The notes below the pieces were generated by a model. That model saw only the letters and a list, made by a program, of their open reading frames with translations, was not told the DNA's origin and searched no databases. Shown here piece by piece: positions 8,380 through 17,056 of a DNA stretch of 64,000 nt. The stretch covers positions 2,232,001 through 2,296,000 of the forward strand of contig NZ_CP073347.1 in the NCBI RefSeq assembly GCF_024397915.1. Direction: 5' to 3'. Position numbers and translations under genes: made by a program. How positions within the stretch are numbered: the first letter of the stretch is position 1; every line of letters starts with the position of its first letter. Source of the stretch: Marinobacterium rhizophilum (lineage in GTDB: Bacteria; Pseudomonadota; Gammaproteobacteria; Pseudomonadales; Balneatricaceae).

Positions 8380-9573
8380 ATGGCAGCTACGCCTATCATG
8401 AATACATATAACAGGCTCTCGGTTGCCTTCGACCACGGCGCAGGCGCCTGGCTGTACGACACAGACGGCAACAAGTACCTGGATGCACTGTCCGGCATCG
8501 CGGTATGCGGCCTGGGCCACAGCCATCCCGCCGTTACCCATGCCATCAGTGAACAGGCCTCACGACTGATTCACACATCCAACCTCTATACGGTGCCGCT
8601 GCAGGAGCGCCTGGCTGAGCGCCTGTGCGCCCTGTCCGGCATGGACAGCGTGTTTTTCGGCAATTCCGGCGCCGAGGCCAATGAAGCTGCGATCAAGCTG
8701 GCACGTCGCTACGGCCACCAGAAAGGCATCGACAACCCGGCCATTATTGTCATGGAAAACTCCTTCCATGGCCGTACACTCGCCACCCTGAGCGCCACCG
8801 GCAACCGTGCTGTCCAGGTAGGCTTCGAGCCCCTGGTCAGCGGCTTTGTGCGCGCCCCCTACGACGATATCGACGCCATTCGCACCATCGCCGCCAACAA
8901 CCCCAATGTGGTTGCCATCCTGGTGGAACCGGTACAGGGCGAAGCGGGCATCCGCATCCCCGCCGACGATTACCTCAATCAGCTGCGCAGCATCTGCGAT
9001 GAACAGGAATGGTTGCTGATGCTGGATGAAGTCCAGACCGGCAACGGCCGCAGCGGCAAGTACTTTGCGTTTCAGCACAACGGCATTCTGCCGGATGTAG
9101 TGACGACAGCCAAAGGCCTGGGCAATGGCGTGCCAATTGGTGCTTGTCTGGCCGCAGGCAAAGCTGCCACTATTCTGTCTCCCGGCACCCATGGTTCCAC
9201 CTATGGCGGCAACCCGCTGGCCTGCGCCGCGGCACTGGCCGTGGTTGATACCATTCAGGATGAAAACCTGTGCCAGCGCGCCGAGCAGCTGGGCGCACGC
9301 ATTTGCGATGGCTTTCGCGCCCAGCTGGGCGACTCGGACTATATTCGGGAAATTCGCAACAAGGGCCTGATGATCGCCATCGAGCTGACGGAAGCCGGCA
9401 CCGAGCTTGCCGTGCTGGCCAAGGTCAAGGGCATCTTGCTGAATGTGACCGGCGGCGGACGTGTCGTTAGACTGCTGCCTCCCCTGATTATGAGCGATAG
9501 CGAAGCAGACCTGCTGGTCAACACGCTGTCAAAACTGATCCAGATCTATGCGGCTGACGAGCGGGAAATCTAA
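8380..9573 (+). CDS. argD: Acetylornithine aminotransferase
   Basis: PLP-dependent class III aminotransferase that converts N-acetylglutamate semialdehyde to N-acetylornithine; many members also act in lysine synthesis. The 397-residue length is normal. Visible features are the FGNSGAEANEAAIKLAR stretch, the LDEVQTGNGR cofactor motif, TTAKGLGNGVPIGA with the Schiff-base lysine, and GSTYGGNPLACAAALA. AGGGAG precedes the ATG by 8 bases. It is followed 45 bases later by argF on the same strand, so the two probably form an operon. A terminator-like hairpin lies in its leader. Confidence 0.95.
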   Translation: MAATPIMNTYNRLSVAFDHGAGAWLYDTDGNKYLDALSGIAVCGLGHSHPAVTHAISEQASRLIHTSNLYTVPLQERLAERLCALSGMDSVFFGNSGAEANEAAIKLARRYGHQKGIDNPAIIVMENSFHGRTLATLSATGNRAVQVGFEPLVSGFVRAPYDDIDAIRTIAANNPNVVAILVEPVQGEAGIRIPADDYLNQLRSICDEQEWLLMLDEVQTGNGRSGKYFAFQHNGILPDVVTTAKGLGNGVPIGACLAAGKAATILSPGTHGSTYGGNPLACAAALAVVDTIQDENLCQRAEQLGARICDGFRAQLGDSDYIREIRNKGLMIAIELTEAGTELAVLAKVKGILLNVTGGGRVVRLLPPLIMSDSEADLLVNTLSKLIQIYAADEREI

Positions 9574-9618
9574 CCTCGATCACCGCTCTCAGAGGACCTG
9601 CACAAGCAGATATCACCT

Positions 9619-10524
9619 ATGAGCACGAGACATTTTTTAACACTCAAAGACCTCTCCTCCGATGAGCTGAAAAAGCTCATCGTGCGGGCTGGCGAACTAA
9701 AAAAAATGCGCAATGACGGTGTCGTTTACGAACCGCTGCAGAACCACGTCATGGCGATGATTTTCGAAAAGGCCTCGACGCGCACCCGCGTATCCTTCGA
9801 GGCCGGCATGGCACAGCTGGGTGGGCACGCCATGTTCCTGTCGTCGCGGGACACGCAGCTGGGTCGCGGCGAACCGGTCGAAGACAGTGCCCGGGTAATC
9901 TCGAGCATGGTGGATGTGGTCATGATCCGCACCTTCAGCCACGAGACCGTTGAGACCTTCGCCCAGTACTCCCGGGTGCCGGTCATCAACGCCCTGACGG
10001 ACGACTACCACCCCTGCCAGCTGCTGGCGGACATGCAGGCGTACCATGAACATCGCGGCTCCATCCAGGGCAAGACAGCGGTCTGGATCGGCGACGGCAA
10101 CAACATGTGTAACTCCTACATCAACGCCGCCGCCCTGCTCGACTTCCGCCTGCACATCTGCTGCCCGGAAGGCTTTGAGCCCATGCAGTCTTTGCTTGAA
10201 GAGCACGGCGATCGCATCCAGCTGTTCCGCGATCCCCAGGAAGCCGTGCGCGGCAGCGACCTGATCGCGACCGACGTCTGGGCCTCCATGGGCCAGGAAG
10301 ACGAGCAGCGCATGCGCGAGCGCAAGTTTGTCGGCTTCCAGGTCAGCCCCGCGCTGATGGACCTGGCCAACCCGGATGCCGTTTTCCTGCATTGCCTGCC
10401 GGCCCACCGGGGCGAGGAAATCAGCGAAGACATGCTCGACGACCCCCGCTCCATCGTGTTCGACGAAGCGGAAAACCGCCTGCACGCCCAAAAGGCGCTG
10501 CTGGAGTTCCTGCTGGTCAAGTAA
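9619..10524 (+). CDS. argF: Ornithine carbamoyltransferase
   Basis: Catalyses carbamoyl phosphate + ornithine to citrulline, the step before argG. The 301-residue anabolic-type protein carries the carbamoyl-phosphate site KASTRTRVSFE, the HPCQLLAD motif, and the ornithine-site FLHCLPAHRGEE signature. It is the second gene of an argD-argF pair, with a weak Shine-Dalgarno sequence. No ArgR box could be assigned with confidence. Confidence 0.96.
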   Translation: MSTRHFLTLKDLSSDELKKLIVRAGELKKMRNDGVVYEPLQNHVMAMIFEKASTRTRVSFEAGMAQLGGHAMFLSSRDTQLGRGEPVEDSARVISSMVDVVMIRTFSHETVETFAQYSRVPVINALTDDYHPCQLLADMQAYHEHRGSIQGKTAVWIGDGNNMCNSYINAAALLDFRLHICCPEGFEPMQSLLEEHGDRIQLFRDPQEAVRGSDLIATDVWASMGQEDEQRMRERKFVGFQVSPALMDLANPDAVFLHCLPAHRGEEISEDMLDDPRSIVFDEAENRLHAQKALLEFLLVK

Positions 10525-10680
10525 CACTCCCTGCACCTGCGGACAGCGCTCAAGCTGCCCGCAGGTCGGCATATCGCGCCAAACTTCCGCCATATCGACT
10601 CAGGTTCGCCAGTGCAAGCCAACGGGTGGACGTGTTTACCGCTATAATTTCGTTTATTTCATTCAGGATGGGTACCAGGC

Positions 10681-11595
10681 ATGGTGGAACTAAGGCATCT
10701 GAAGACTCTGGCAGCCCTGCGCGACGCCGGCAGCCTGGTCGAGGCCGCTGAGCGGGTTCACCTGACCCAATCCGCCCTGTCTCATCAGATCAAGGACCTT
10801 GAAGAGCGCCTGAGCTGCTCGCTGTTTATCCGTAAAACCAAGCCTATCTGCTTTACCTCGTCCGGCCAGCGCCTGCTGGCGCTGGCCGATGATGTCCTGC
10901 CCATGATCCGCAATGCCGAGCGGGACATCGCACGCCTGGCGGGCGGTGAAGCCGGCCGGCTGAATATCTGCATCGAGTGCCACAGCTGCTTTGAATGGCT
11001 GATGCCGACCATCGACCATTTCCGCCAGCACTGGCCGGAAGTCGAGATGGACCTGTCCAGCGGCTTCAGTTTTCAGCCACTGCCGGCACTGGCCCGGGGC
11101 GACCTGGATCTGGTCATCACATCCGACCCCGAAAGCCGTAACGGCATCACCTATGTTCCGCTGTTCAGCTACGAGTCCGTGCTGGCCATCGCCAAGCAGC
11201 ATCGACTGGTGGCCCGGCGCTATATCCATGCCGAAGACCTCGCCCGGGAAACCCTGATCACCTACCCGGTGGATCACGGCAAGCTGGATATCTTCAACCA
11301 CTTTCTGGACCCGGCCAGCATCGACCCCGCCGAAATTCGCACCGCCGAGCTGACTGTGATGATCCTGCAACTGGTCGCCAGTGGCCGGGGGGTATCCGCA
11401 CTGCCCAACTGGGCGATTCACGAGTACCTGGAGCGCGACTATATCGCCTCCCGGCCCCTGGGGGACAAGGGCGTCTGGTGTACCCTCTATGCCGCCATCC
11501 GTGAAGACCAGAAGTCATCCGAGTTCATGGTGGACTTTCTCAATACCGCCAAGGAAGTCTCGTTTCGCAATCTCAGCGGCATCAAAACCGCCTGA
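10681..11595 (+). CDS. metR: LysR-family methionine regulator MetR
   Basis: LysR-type activator of methionine synthase genes with homocysteine as usual co-effector. The 304-residue protein has an N-terminal winged helix (VELRHLKTLAALRDAGSL, HLTQSALSHQIKDLEERL). The effector domain carries the MetR-characteristic IECHSCFEWLMP and DLDLVITSD stretches and aligns over its whole length with E. coli MetR as I recall it. Unlike the classical metE-metR divergent pair, no metE is adjacent: upstream is argF on the same strand, with 156 bases between. The likely targets are therefore elsewhere. Confidence 0.92.
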   Translation: MVELRHLKTLAALRDAGSLVEAAERVHLTQSALSHQIKDLEERLSCSLFIRKTKPICFTSSGQRLLALADDVLPMIRNAERDIARLAGGEAGRLNICIECHSCFEWLMPTIDHFRQHWPEVEMDLSSGFSFQPLPALARGDLDLVITSDPESRNGITYVPLFSYESVLAIAKQHRLVARRYIHAEDLARETLITYPVDHGKLDIFNHFLDPASIDPAEIRTAELTVMILQLVASGRGVSALPNWAIHEYLERDYIASRPLGDKGVWCTLYAAIREDQKSSEFMVDFLNTAKEVSFRNLSGIKTA

Positions 11596-11609
11596 GCGCG
11601 ACAACCACC

Positions 11610-11999
11610 TTAGTCCGTTTGCGTCGACTCCCACTCCTCGACCGCCTCGCGGGCTGCGCGAAACGCCTCCTGCGCCGCCGGCGCGCCGCAATAGATCAGG
11701 GATTGCAGCAGAACCTCCTGAATGTCCGTTACGCTGCAGCCGTTGCGCAGCGCCCCGTGCACATGTCCCTTCAGCTCGGTGGGCGCCTTCAGCGCGGCCA
11801 GCATCGCAATCGTCACCAGGCTGCGTGTCTGGCGCGGCAAGCCCTCGCGCTGCCAGGTGGAGCCCCAGGCGTGCTCGTTCAGCCAGTCCTGCATTGGCTG
11901 GGTAAAATCGCTGGCACCGGCCATCGCACGACTGACAAAAGCCTCCCCCATCACTTCGGTGCGAACACGCAGGCCATTTTCCCTATCTTCCTTCGACAC
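11610..11999 (-). CDS. 4-carboxymuconolactone decarboxylase-like protein
   Basis: A 129-residue AhpD-like/CMD-fold protein. It has the PcaC-type pattern WGSTWQREGLPRQTRSLVTI, the H of LKGHVHGALRNG, and LLQSLIYCGAPAA. In the protocatechuate pathway PcaC decarboxylates gamma-carboxymuconolactone. No other beta-ketoadipate gene lies nearby, so the true substrate is uncertain; it could be a stand-alone paralogue. The GTG start at 11999 is chosen because GGAGGA lies about 7 bases upstream and the length then matches the family; a longer frame from 12107 lacks this support. It is convergent with metR (14-base gap) and divergent from the DAHP synthase gene. Confidence 0.85.
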   Translation of the reverse strand: MSKEDRENGLRVRTEVMGEAFVSRAMAGASDFTQPMQDWLNEHAWGSTWQREGLPRQTRSLVTIAMLAALKAPTELKGHVHGALRNGCSVTDIQEVLLQSLIYCGAPAAQEAFRAAREAVEEWESTQTD

Positions 12000-12183
12000 G
12001 GCACTTCCTCCAGCGGCAGTTAAAAACACAAGTGGCCGACGATAGTCCTGCAGCCGTGCGAACTCAAGCCGCGCCCTGTCCGCAATGGCCCTGGTTATTG
12101 CGGACACGGCAGCCTTGTTTCTTGTGGATGATGCCGTAAACTGTTGCCTTCCTCTAAATCGACCTCAGACAGAATCCATTATC

Positions 12184-13542
12184 ATGCAAGACTGGAGCCC
12201 CAGCAGCTGGCGCGAGAAGCCCATCGTGCAGCAGCCGACCTACACCGACCCCCGTGCCGTCGCCGCCGTGGAAGACGAACTGAGCGCATTGCCACCGCTG
12301 GTGTTTGCCGGCGAAATTCGCTCACTCCATGCCCAGCTGGCCAATGTCGCCGAAGGCCGTGCCTTCTTGCTGCAGGGCGGCGACTGCGCCGAAAGCTTCT
12401 CCGAGTTCAATGCCAACAAAATCCGCGACACCTTCCAGCTGTTGCTGCAAATGGCTGTGGTCCTCACGTTCGCCGGCAGCTGCCCGGTGGTCAAGATCGG
12501 CCGCATGGCAGGCCAGTTTGCCAAGCCCCGCTCCGCCGATATGGAAACCCGTGGCGGCATTGAGCTGCCGAGTTACCGCGGTGATATCATCAACGATATC
12601 GAGTTCACCGCTGCCGCGCGCATTCCGGACCCGCAACGCCTGCTGCGCGCCTACCACCAGTCTTCGTCCACCCTGAACCTGCTGCGCGCCTTTGCCCAGG
12701 GCGGCTTTGCCGACCTGCACCAGGTACACCGCTGGAACCTGGGTTTTGTCGAGAAGAGCCCGCTGGGTGAAAAATACCAGCACCTGGCCGACCAGATCGA
12801 CCAGACTCTGGCCTTTATGGAAGCCTGCGGCGTGCATGCCCAGAACACTCCGCAGATCAAGGAAACCTCGCTCTACACCTCTCACGAGGCCTTGCTGCTG
12901 GGCTACGAACAGGCCCTGACCCGCCGCGACAGCCAGACCAACGACTGGTATGACTGCTCTGCCCACATGCTGTGGATCGGCGATCGCACGCGCCAGCCGG
13001 ATCATGCCCATGTCGAGTTCCTGCGCGGCGTGAAGAACCCGATTGGTATCAAGGTGGGCCCCAGCACCAATACTGATGATCTGCTGCGCCTGCTGGACAT
13101 CCTGAACCCGCAGAACCAGCCGGGCCGCATCACCCTGATTGCGCGCATGGGCGCTGACAAGATCCTCGAAAAACTGCCGCCACTGGTACGCGCCGTCCAG
13201 ATGGCCGGCCGCACCGTGGTCTGGAGTTCAGACCCGATGCACGGCAACACCACTACGGCATCAAGCGGTTACAAGACCCGCAGCGTCGAGGCCATCCTGC
13301 GGGAGATCAAGGGCTTTTTCGAGGTGCATAACGCCGAAGGCACCCACGCCGGTGGCGTACATTTCGAGATGACCGGGCAGAACGTCACCGAGTGTGTCGG
13401 CGGCGCCTTCCAGATCACCGAAGAAGGCCTGGCGGATCGGTACCAGACCCAGTGCGACCCGCGCCTCAACGGCGAGCAGGCACTGGAACTGGCATTCCTG
13501 ATTGCCGACACCCTCAAGCACGCACGGAGCTCAAGCCGGTGA
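12184..13542 (+). CDS. Class II 3-deoxy-7-phosphoheptulonate synthase
   Basis: First enzyme of the shikimate pathway, condensing PEP with erythrose 4-phosphate. The 452-residue sequence is of the plant-like class II (AroA-II), not the E. coli AroFGH class. Visible signatures are FLLQGGDCAESF near the N-terminus, KIGRMAGQFAKPRS, the metal- and substrate-binding WIGDRTRQPDHAHVEF, and DPMHGNTTTASSGYKTR. The ATG at 12184 gives the usual start MQDWSPSSWR; an upstream ATG at 12085 is out of keeping with the family. Its stop overlaps the GTG of the next gene (GTGA), implying translational coupling. Confidence 0.93.
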   Translation: MQDWSPSSWREKPIVQQPTYTDPRAVAAVEDELSALPPLVFAGEIRSLHAQLANVAEGRAFLLQGGDCAESFSEFNANKIRDTFQLLLQMAVVLTFAGSCPVVKIGRMAGQFAKPRSADMETRGGIELPSYRGDIINDIEFTAAARIPDPQRLLRAYHQSSSTLNLLRAFAQGGFADLHQVHRWNLGFVEKSPLGEKYQHLADQIDQTLAFMEACGVHAQNTPQIKETSLYTSHEALLLGYEQALTRRDSQTNDWYDCSAHMLWIGDRTRQPDHAHVEFLRGVKNPIGIKVGPSTNTDDLLRLLDILNPQNQPGRITLIARMGADKILEKLPPLVRAVQMAGRTVVWSSDPMHGNTTTASSGYKTRSVEAILREIKGFFEVHNAEGTHAGGVHFEMTGQNVTECVGGAFQITEEGLADRYQTQCDPRLNGEQALELAFLIADTLKHARSSSR

Positions 13543-13865
13543 CACAGCACCAACAGCTGCATCACCTGCTGCGACAGATCGAACAGGAGCTGCAGGCACT
13601 GCAGCTCTGGCAGCAAGTGGCCCCCAGCCGCGAAGCGCTCGGCAGTACCGAGCCGTTCTGCGTCGATACCCTGAGCTTTTGCGAATGGCTGCAGTGGATC
13701 ATGCTGCCGCGTTTTGATGACATGATCCGCCAACAGCAGCCATTGCCAGGCAGCAGCGACATTGCCGCCATGGCCGAAGAGGCCTTCAAGGGCGTGAGTG
13801 CGGACACCAGCACCCTGCTTGGCCTGATGCACCAGGTCGACAGCACCCTGCGCCGGGTACACTGA
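13539..13865 (+). CDS. YqcC-family (DUF446) protein
   Basis: A 108-residue soluble helical protein with the YqcC-like pattern SFCEWLQWIMLPRFDDMI near its middle. The GTG start overlaps the DAHP synthase stop by four bases (GTGA), with GGAG upstream, so it is translated with that gene. YqcC proteins are of unknown function; in E. coli yqcC neighbours truC. The coupling to a shikimate enzyme is noted but does not by itself give a function. A long hairpin follows. Confidence 0.82.
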   Translation: MTQHQQLHHLLRQIEQELQALQLWQQVAPSREALGSTEPFCVDTLSFCEWLQWIMLPRFDDMIRQQQPLPGSSDIAAMAEEAFKGVSADTSTLLGLMHQVDSTLRRVH

Positions 13866-13896
13866 GCCTCCCCAGGCCCCTGCGCACGCTCGCTCC

Positions 13897-13935
13897 CCGG
13901 TTATATCAGGCCCGCCACGGCCCTGATATAACCGG
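13897..13935. repeat. Long inverted repeat downstream of yqcC-like gene
   Basis: Two perfect 14-base arms, CCGGTTATATCAGG and CCTGATATAACCGG, enclose an 11-base loop. There is no following T-run. The stem has an AT-rich centre flanked by GC ends, unlike the other terminators here. It may be a transcript 3'-end stabiliser, a weak terminator or a protein site for the antiporter gene that starts 34 bases later. Confidence 0.7.
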
Positions 13936-13968
13936 CACCTTCCATACCCCGCCACGGAACTGACCACC

Positions 13969-15930
13969 ATGGAACAGGGCTTTTTCCATCAGTTTCTGAC
14001 CATTATTGCCGCCGCTGTTGTCGTTATCAGCCTGTTTCGCCGCCTGGGCCTGCCACCCATTCTGGGTTACGTCTGTGTCGGCACTCTGCTGGGGCCCTAC
14101 GCCCTGGGGCTGGTCAGCAACGATGACAGTATCGCGCTGCTGAGCGAACTGGGTGTCGTCTTTCTGCTGTTCATGCTCGGGCTGGAGTTTTCCCTGCCCC
14201 GCATGATTGCCATGCGCCGCACGGTGTTTGGCCTGGGCTCCCTCCAGGTGCTGGGCACCACGGCGCTGATCATGGGCCTGGCCACGCTCGCCGGCCTGCC
14301 GTTCGCTGCCAGTCTGATTGTCGCCGGCGCCCTGGCGCTATCCTCCACGGCCATTGTCACCCGCGAGCTGATAGGTCGCAGTGAAATCAACGCCCTGCAC
14401 GGACGCCTGTCCGTGGGCATACTGATCTTTCAGGACCTGGCCGCCGTCTTTTTCCTGATCCTGGTACCCACCCTGGGCAGCGATCACTCCTCCCTCGACC
14501 TGCAGGCTCTGATTCCGACCCTGCTGCAGGGCGGGGCCATCCTGGTGGTGCTGCTGGTGTTTGGCCGCACTCTGCTGCCGCGCCTGCTCAACGAGGTCGC
14601 CAAATCCCGCTCCGACGAGCTCTTCGTGCTGACAACCCTGGTGGCCGCCCTGACTGCCGCCTGGCTAACCCACGCCGCGGGACTTTCCATGGCCCTTGGA
14701 GGTTTTCTGGCCGGCATGATGCTGGGGGAAAGCCGCTACCGGCATCAGCTCGAAGCCGATATCCGGCCTTTTCGGGATGTGCTGCTGGGGCTGTTTTTCG
14801 TCTCGGTAGGCATGCAGCTGAACCTGACGGCACTGGCGCAGAACGGCCACTGGGTGCTGCTACTGACTCTGGGCCTGCTGCTGCTCAAAGGCAGCCTGAT
14901 TGCCCTGGCAGCCTGGCTGCTGCAACGCGACCTCCCCAATGCACTGCGTGCCGGCATCTGTCTGGCCCAGGGTGGCGAGTTCGGCTTCGCCCTGCTGACC
15001 CTCGCCTCCAGTCACCAGTTGATCGGCAGTGAGCTGCACGCCCAGGTCGTGGCCATTATTATTCTCAGCATGCTGGCCACCCCGTTGCTGATCCGTTTCA
15101 GCGCCAGCCTGAGCCGGCGCATACACAGTCCCCGCACAAGTTCTGCCGAGCCCGCCCTGAGCGCGCCCTTGCCGGCAGACCTGGAGGAGATGTCCGATCA
15201 CGTGATCCTGTGTGGTTACGGCCGCGTCGGCCAGGTCATCACCCGCTTCCTGCAGCCACTGCAGATTCCCTATATCACCATCGACAGCGATCCGCGGCGC
15301 GTACAGCAGGCTGCTGCCGCCGGCGAGCGCATCTACTACGGCGATGCCAGACGTACGGACTTGCTGAAGACGCTGGGTTCCAGTCGGGCACGCCTGCTGA
15401 TTCTGACCTTCCCCAGCGACAACGATGCCCTGAGCGCCCTCCATGGCCTCAAGCACCACTTCCCGGATTTGCCTGTCCTGGTGCGCACCCAGGACGACAG
15501 TCGCCTGCAGGAACTGCAGGACGCTGGCGCCACCGAGGTCATCCCGGAAGCCCTGGAAGGCAGCCTGATGCTGGTGTCCCATGTATTGACGCTGCTGGAT
15601 ATTCCCCGCGATGCCATCAATTCGCACATCGACCAGGTCCGCCAGGAACGCTACCGGCTGCTACACGGCTACTACCAGGGTGGACAGCCCAAGCGGGACC
15701 CAGCCCGGGCCGAAATCCTGCACCCGGTGGTACTGCCGCCGGGCTGCCATGGTGCCGGACACAGCCTGAACGAGCTGCATATCGGGGCTGAAGTGGAGTC
15801 GATACGCCGGGGTGACGCGCTGCTCAGCGGTATCAGCATGGACACCCAGCTGGCGGACAATGACATTGTCATACTGCGCGGTAGCGTGCGGGCGGTGGAA
15901 CGGGCCGAAGCCATCTTGCTGGCGGGCTGA
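13969..15930 (+). CDS. CPA2 monovalent cation:proton antiporter with TrkA domains (KefB/KefC/YbaL-like)
   Basis: Inner-membrane K+/H+-type antiporter. Residues 1-385 hold about a dozen membrane segments (for example IIAAAVVVISLFRRLGLPPILGY, ELGVVFLLFMLGLEFSLPRM). A Rossmann RCK/TrkA-N domain starts near residue 405 with HVILCGYGRVGQVITRFL, binding NAD(H) or a similar ligand, and a TrkA-C-like domain ends the 653-residue protein. Whether it is glutathione-gated (KefB/C) or YbaL-like cannot be decided; no KefF/G ancillary flavoprotein gene is adjacent. The ATG follows an inverted repeat. Confidence 0.92.
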   Translation: MEQGFFHQFLTIIAAAVVVISLFRRLGLPPILGYVCVGTLLGPYALGLVSNDDSIALLSELGVVFLLFMLGLEFSLPRMIAMRRTVFGLGSLQVLGTTALIMGLATLAGLPFAASLIVAGALALSSTAIVTRELIGRSEINALHGRLSVGILIFQDLAAVFFLILVPTLGSDHSSLDLQALIPTLLQGGAILVVLLVFGRTLLPRLLNEVAKSRSDELFVLTTLVAALTAAWLTHAAGLSMALGGFLAGMMLGESRYRHQLEADIRPFRDVLLGLFFVSVGMQLNLTALAQNGHWVLLLTLGLLLLKGSLIALAAWLLQRDLPNALRAGICLAQGGEFGFALLTLASSHQLIGSELHAQVVAIIILSMLATPLLIRFSASLSRRIHSPRTSSAEPALSAPLPADLEEMSDHVILCGYGRVGQVITRFLQPLQIPYITIDSDPRRVQQAAAAGERIYYGDARRTDLLKTLGSSRARLLILTFPSDNDALSALHGLKHHFPDLPVLVRTQDDSRLQELQDAGATEVIPEALEGSLMLVSHVLTLLDIPRDAINSHIDQVRQERYRLLHGYYQGGQPKRDPARAEILHPVVLPPGCHGAGHSLNELHIGAEVESIRRGDALLSGISMDTQLADNDIVILRGSVRAVERAEAILLAG

Positions 15931-16003
15931 GCGCCCGACTGTCCTCACCTTCGCAGGGCTGGTAAAATCCGCCCCCTGACGCACCGTACCCGAGGACAGC
16001 ACT

Positions 16004-17047
16004 GTGGACCCTATTCAATCGTTACTGGACCTGATTCAACAGACCGGCGCGCGCTGTCGCCTGTTCGACATGGGCCGGCGGGTCAGCAAGCTGTCCAGCG
16101 ACACCTTCGGGCGCGTCGAACAGGGCCAGGTCGCCTACCCTCAGCCCTACCTGCACCATGCCTGGATAGGCCTGCTGCTGTGGCACCCCAAAGAAGCCGA
16201 ACGCAATGCCGTCTGGTTCCTCAAGCTGCCACTGGACGAACAGGGCTTGCTGATTCAGGCCGTGCGCGACGACCTGCTGCAGCGCCTGCTGAAAAACATT
16301 AGCGGCCTGCTTGATGGTGGACCGGACGCTCTCAAGGACAACCCTTTTTCCTTCAAGCCCGATGGCGAAAAGATGGCTGTCTTCCATGCCCATGCCAACC
16401 AGGCACTGGGGCTGCCGGCCTCCCTGCATTACGAATATGCCCAACAGTACTTTGCCGGCCAGATTGGCTATGAACACTGGCCCAACCTGGGCCTGCAGGG
16501 CATCGCGGACCTGGTGGTCAGGCTGGACCAGGGTAGCAACGAAGCCTTGCTGATCAACGCCCTGCCCCAGCTGCCCGACGAACCCCTGAAAGCCCTGTGC
16601 CGTGCCCTCGAACATGTGGAGCCCGGCCATCGCCTGCTGCAGGCACTGCAACCACGGCTGGAACAGAGCCTGGCCCACCGCGGTGATGATCGGGGGATAC
16701 TGGCGGCACTGGTGCGTGCAATTTCCAACAGCCGCAGCGACAGTCTCCGGCAGGCCTGCCTGACACAGGTGCTGGCGAGCGAACGTTCACGGGAAACGGA
16801 AGTGCTGGTCGCGCTGGCAACGCGCTGCTGCGAGAGCCTGAAAAACCCGGCCCTGTTGCAGGCCTTTCTGGAGCGCCTGGCAGCGGGAGAGCCGGGCCAG
16901 AACGGTTTTTCGCGCATCCTCGCCGACCTGATGTTCATGCCTACGCTGCGCCGTCCCATCATGCAGGCGTTCCGCAATCCCGAGCGCAGCGAAACGCTGT
17001 CAGCCGCCATCGGCGCCATGTTCGGCAGCGGCTTTTCCAGCCACTAG
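16004..17047 (+). CDS. DUF3549 family protein
   Basis: A 347-residue soluble, mostly alpha-helical protein that starts MDPIQSLLDLIQQTGARCRLFDMGRR. It resembles a conserved gammaproteobacterial family of unknown function (DUF3549). No catalytic motif or signal peptide is visible. The GTG start at 16004 has GAGGA at proper spacing. It is convergent with the helicase-loader-like gene, only 9 bases separating the stops. Confidence 0.8.
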   Translation: MDPIQSLLDLIQQTGARCRLFDMGRRVSKLSSDTFGRVEQGQVAYPQPYLHHAWIGLLLWHPKEAERNAVWFLKLPLDEQGLLIQAVRDDLLQRLLKNISGLLDGGPDALKDNPFSFKPDGEKMAVFHAHANQALGLPASLHYEYAQQYFAGQIGYEHWPNLGLQGIADLVVRLDQGSNEALLINALPQLPDEPLKALCRALEHVEPGHRLLQALQPRLEQSLAHRGDDRGILAALVRAISNSRSDSLRQACLTQVLASERSRETEVLVALATRCCESLKNPALLQAFLERLAAGEPGQNGFSRILADLMFMPTLRRPIMQAFRNPERSETLSAAIGAMFGSGFSSH

Positions 17048-17056
17048 GGCTTTACG

